NCBI GenBank assembly: GCA_019307165.1
Contig: JAFDKD010000006.1
Coordinates: forward strand, 1-23,760
Direction: 5' to 3'
Length of the DNA: 23,760 bases
Source: Deltaproteobacteria bacterium
GTDB taxonomy: Bacteria > Desulfobacterota > DSM-4660 > Desulfatiglandales > Desulfatiglandaceae
In this document: piece after piece, positions 23,486 to 23,760 of the stretch
Layout of the letters: each line of letters begins with the position of its first letter
Numbering within the stretch: position 1 is the first letter of the stretch
Position numbers and translations under genes: made by a program
The notes under the pieces: generated by a model
Told to the model about the DNA's origin: nothing
What the model saw: only the letters and a program-made list of their open reading frames with translations
Database searches by the model: none

Positions 23486-23760
23486 TTACAACCCCATCTC
23501 ATCCGCCACCCTGGAACGATTCAGCCGGGCGTCGCCGAAAAGCAACTCCGCCTCCTTGGCATGCTTGTAGAAAAGATGCAGATCGTATTCCTCGGTGAAC
23601 CCGATCCCGCCGTGGATTTCATGGGCCAGCCAGGTGACCTTCCGGTAGGCCTGACCGCACCAGGCACAGGCCATGGCGACTTCCTTATCGCAGGCGCGGC
23701 CTTCACTCAGAAGCGATGCGGCCTGACAGGCGATGAGCCGGCTTGTCTCCAGATGCGCGG
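23486..23760 (-). CDS. Acyl-CoA dehydrogenase, C-terminal part
   Basis: The 3' end of a gene whose start lies beyond the window; about 91 codons are visible. The reading frame is open to the window edge (HLETSRLIACQAASLLSEG and on), and the end contains HEIHGGIGFTEEYDLHLFYKHAKEAELLFGD, the conserved C-terminal FAD-proximal helix region of acyl-CoA dehydrogenases. These flavoenzymes introduce the double bond that an enoyl-CoA hydratase would act on. It lies upstream of the hydratase-family gene on the same strand, 312 bp away, so the two belong to the same functional neighbourhood if not the same transcript. Confidence 0.9.
   Translation of the reverse strand, partial: AHLETSRLIACQAASLLSEGRACDKEVAMACAWCGQAYRKVTWLAHEIHGGIGFTEEYDLHLFYKHAKEAELLFGDARLNRSRVADEMGL

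Overview
The window reads as chromosomal DNA of a strictly anaerobic, probably sulfate-reducing member of the Desulfobacterota (former Deltaproteobacteria). The basis is indirect. The F1/stator ATP synthase genes start with paired b' and b subunits and lack the a and c subunit genes, with a bactofilin gene just upstream. An RNase Y gene sits beside zapA/zapB. A branched-chain-amino-acid-type ABC transporter carries a long-chain acyl-CoA synthetase inside its operon, next to acyl-CoA catabolism genes. Species cannot be named from sequence reading alone.

Layout. Positions 52-13608 are all on the minus strand. Read in the direction of transcription (high to low coordinates) they are: bactofilin; the seven-gene ATP synthase operon b'-b-delta-alpha-gamma-beta-epsilon, with a candidate promoter and a strong terminator; zapB-zapA with their own promoter; a gene-free stretch of about 540 bp; rny; polA; and a radical SAM protein. 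From 14264 the plus strand carries livH-livM-livG-livF-acyl-CoA synthetase-livK. Beyond 21538 the minus strand carries a short-chain dehydrogenase and an enoyl-CoA hydratase-family gene in one unit, plus the 3' end of an acyl-CoA dehydrogenase that runs off the window.

How the genes fit together. The left half is housekeeping: energy coupling, division-ring assembly, RNA decay and DNA repair. The right half looks like an uptake-and-activation module. A periplasmic binding protein, two permeases and two ATPases would import a carboxylate or amino-acid-like ligand. The co-translated AMP-forming ligase would make its CoA thioester, and the adjacent dehydrogenase, hydratase and short-chain dehydrogenase genes would suit its oxidation. 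The true ligand is unknown.

No new defence system, CRISPR array, prophage or transposase was found. The most unusual signal is in the gaps. Nearly every long intergenic stretch holds a different degenerate short tandem array with a period of 7, 8 or 9 bp; two related GTTnnnn heptad arrays flank polA in inverted orientation. A second unusual point is a dRS3-like palindrome that abuts the signal-peptide region of livK and seems to have removed its normal start. Two intergenic stretches (4094-4365 and 5969-6506) are candidate sites for small RNAs but were not identified.
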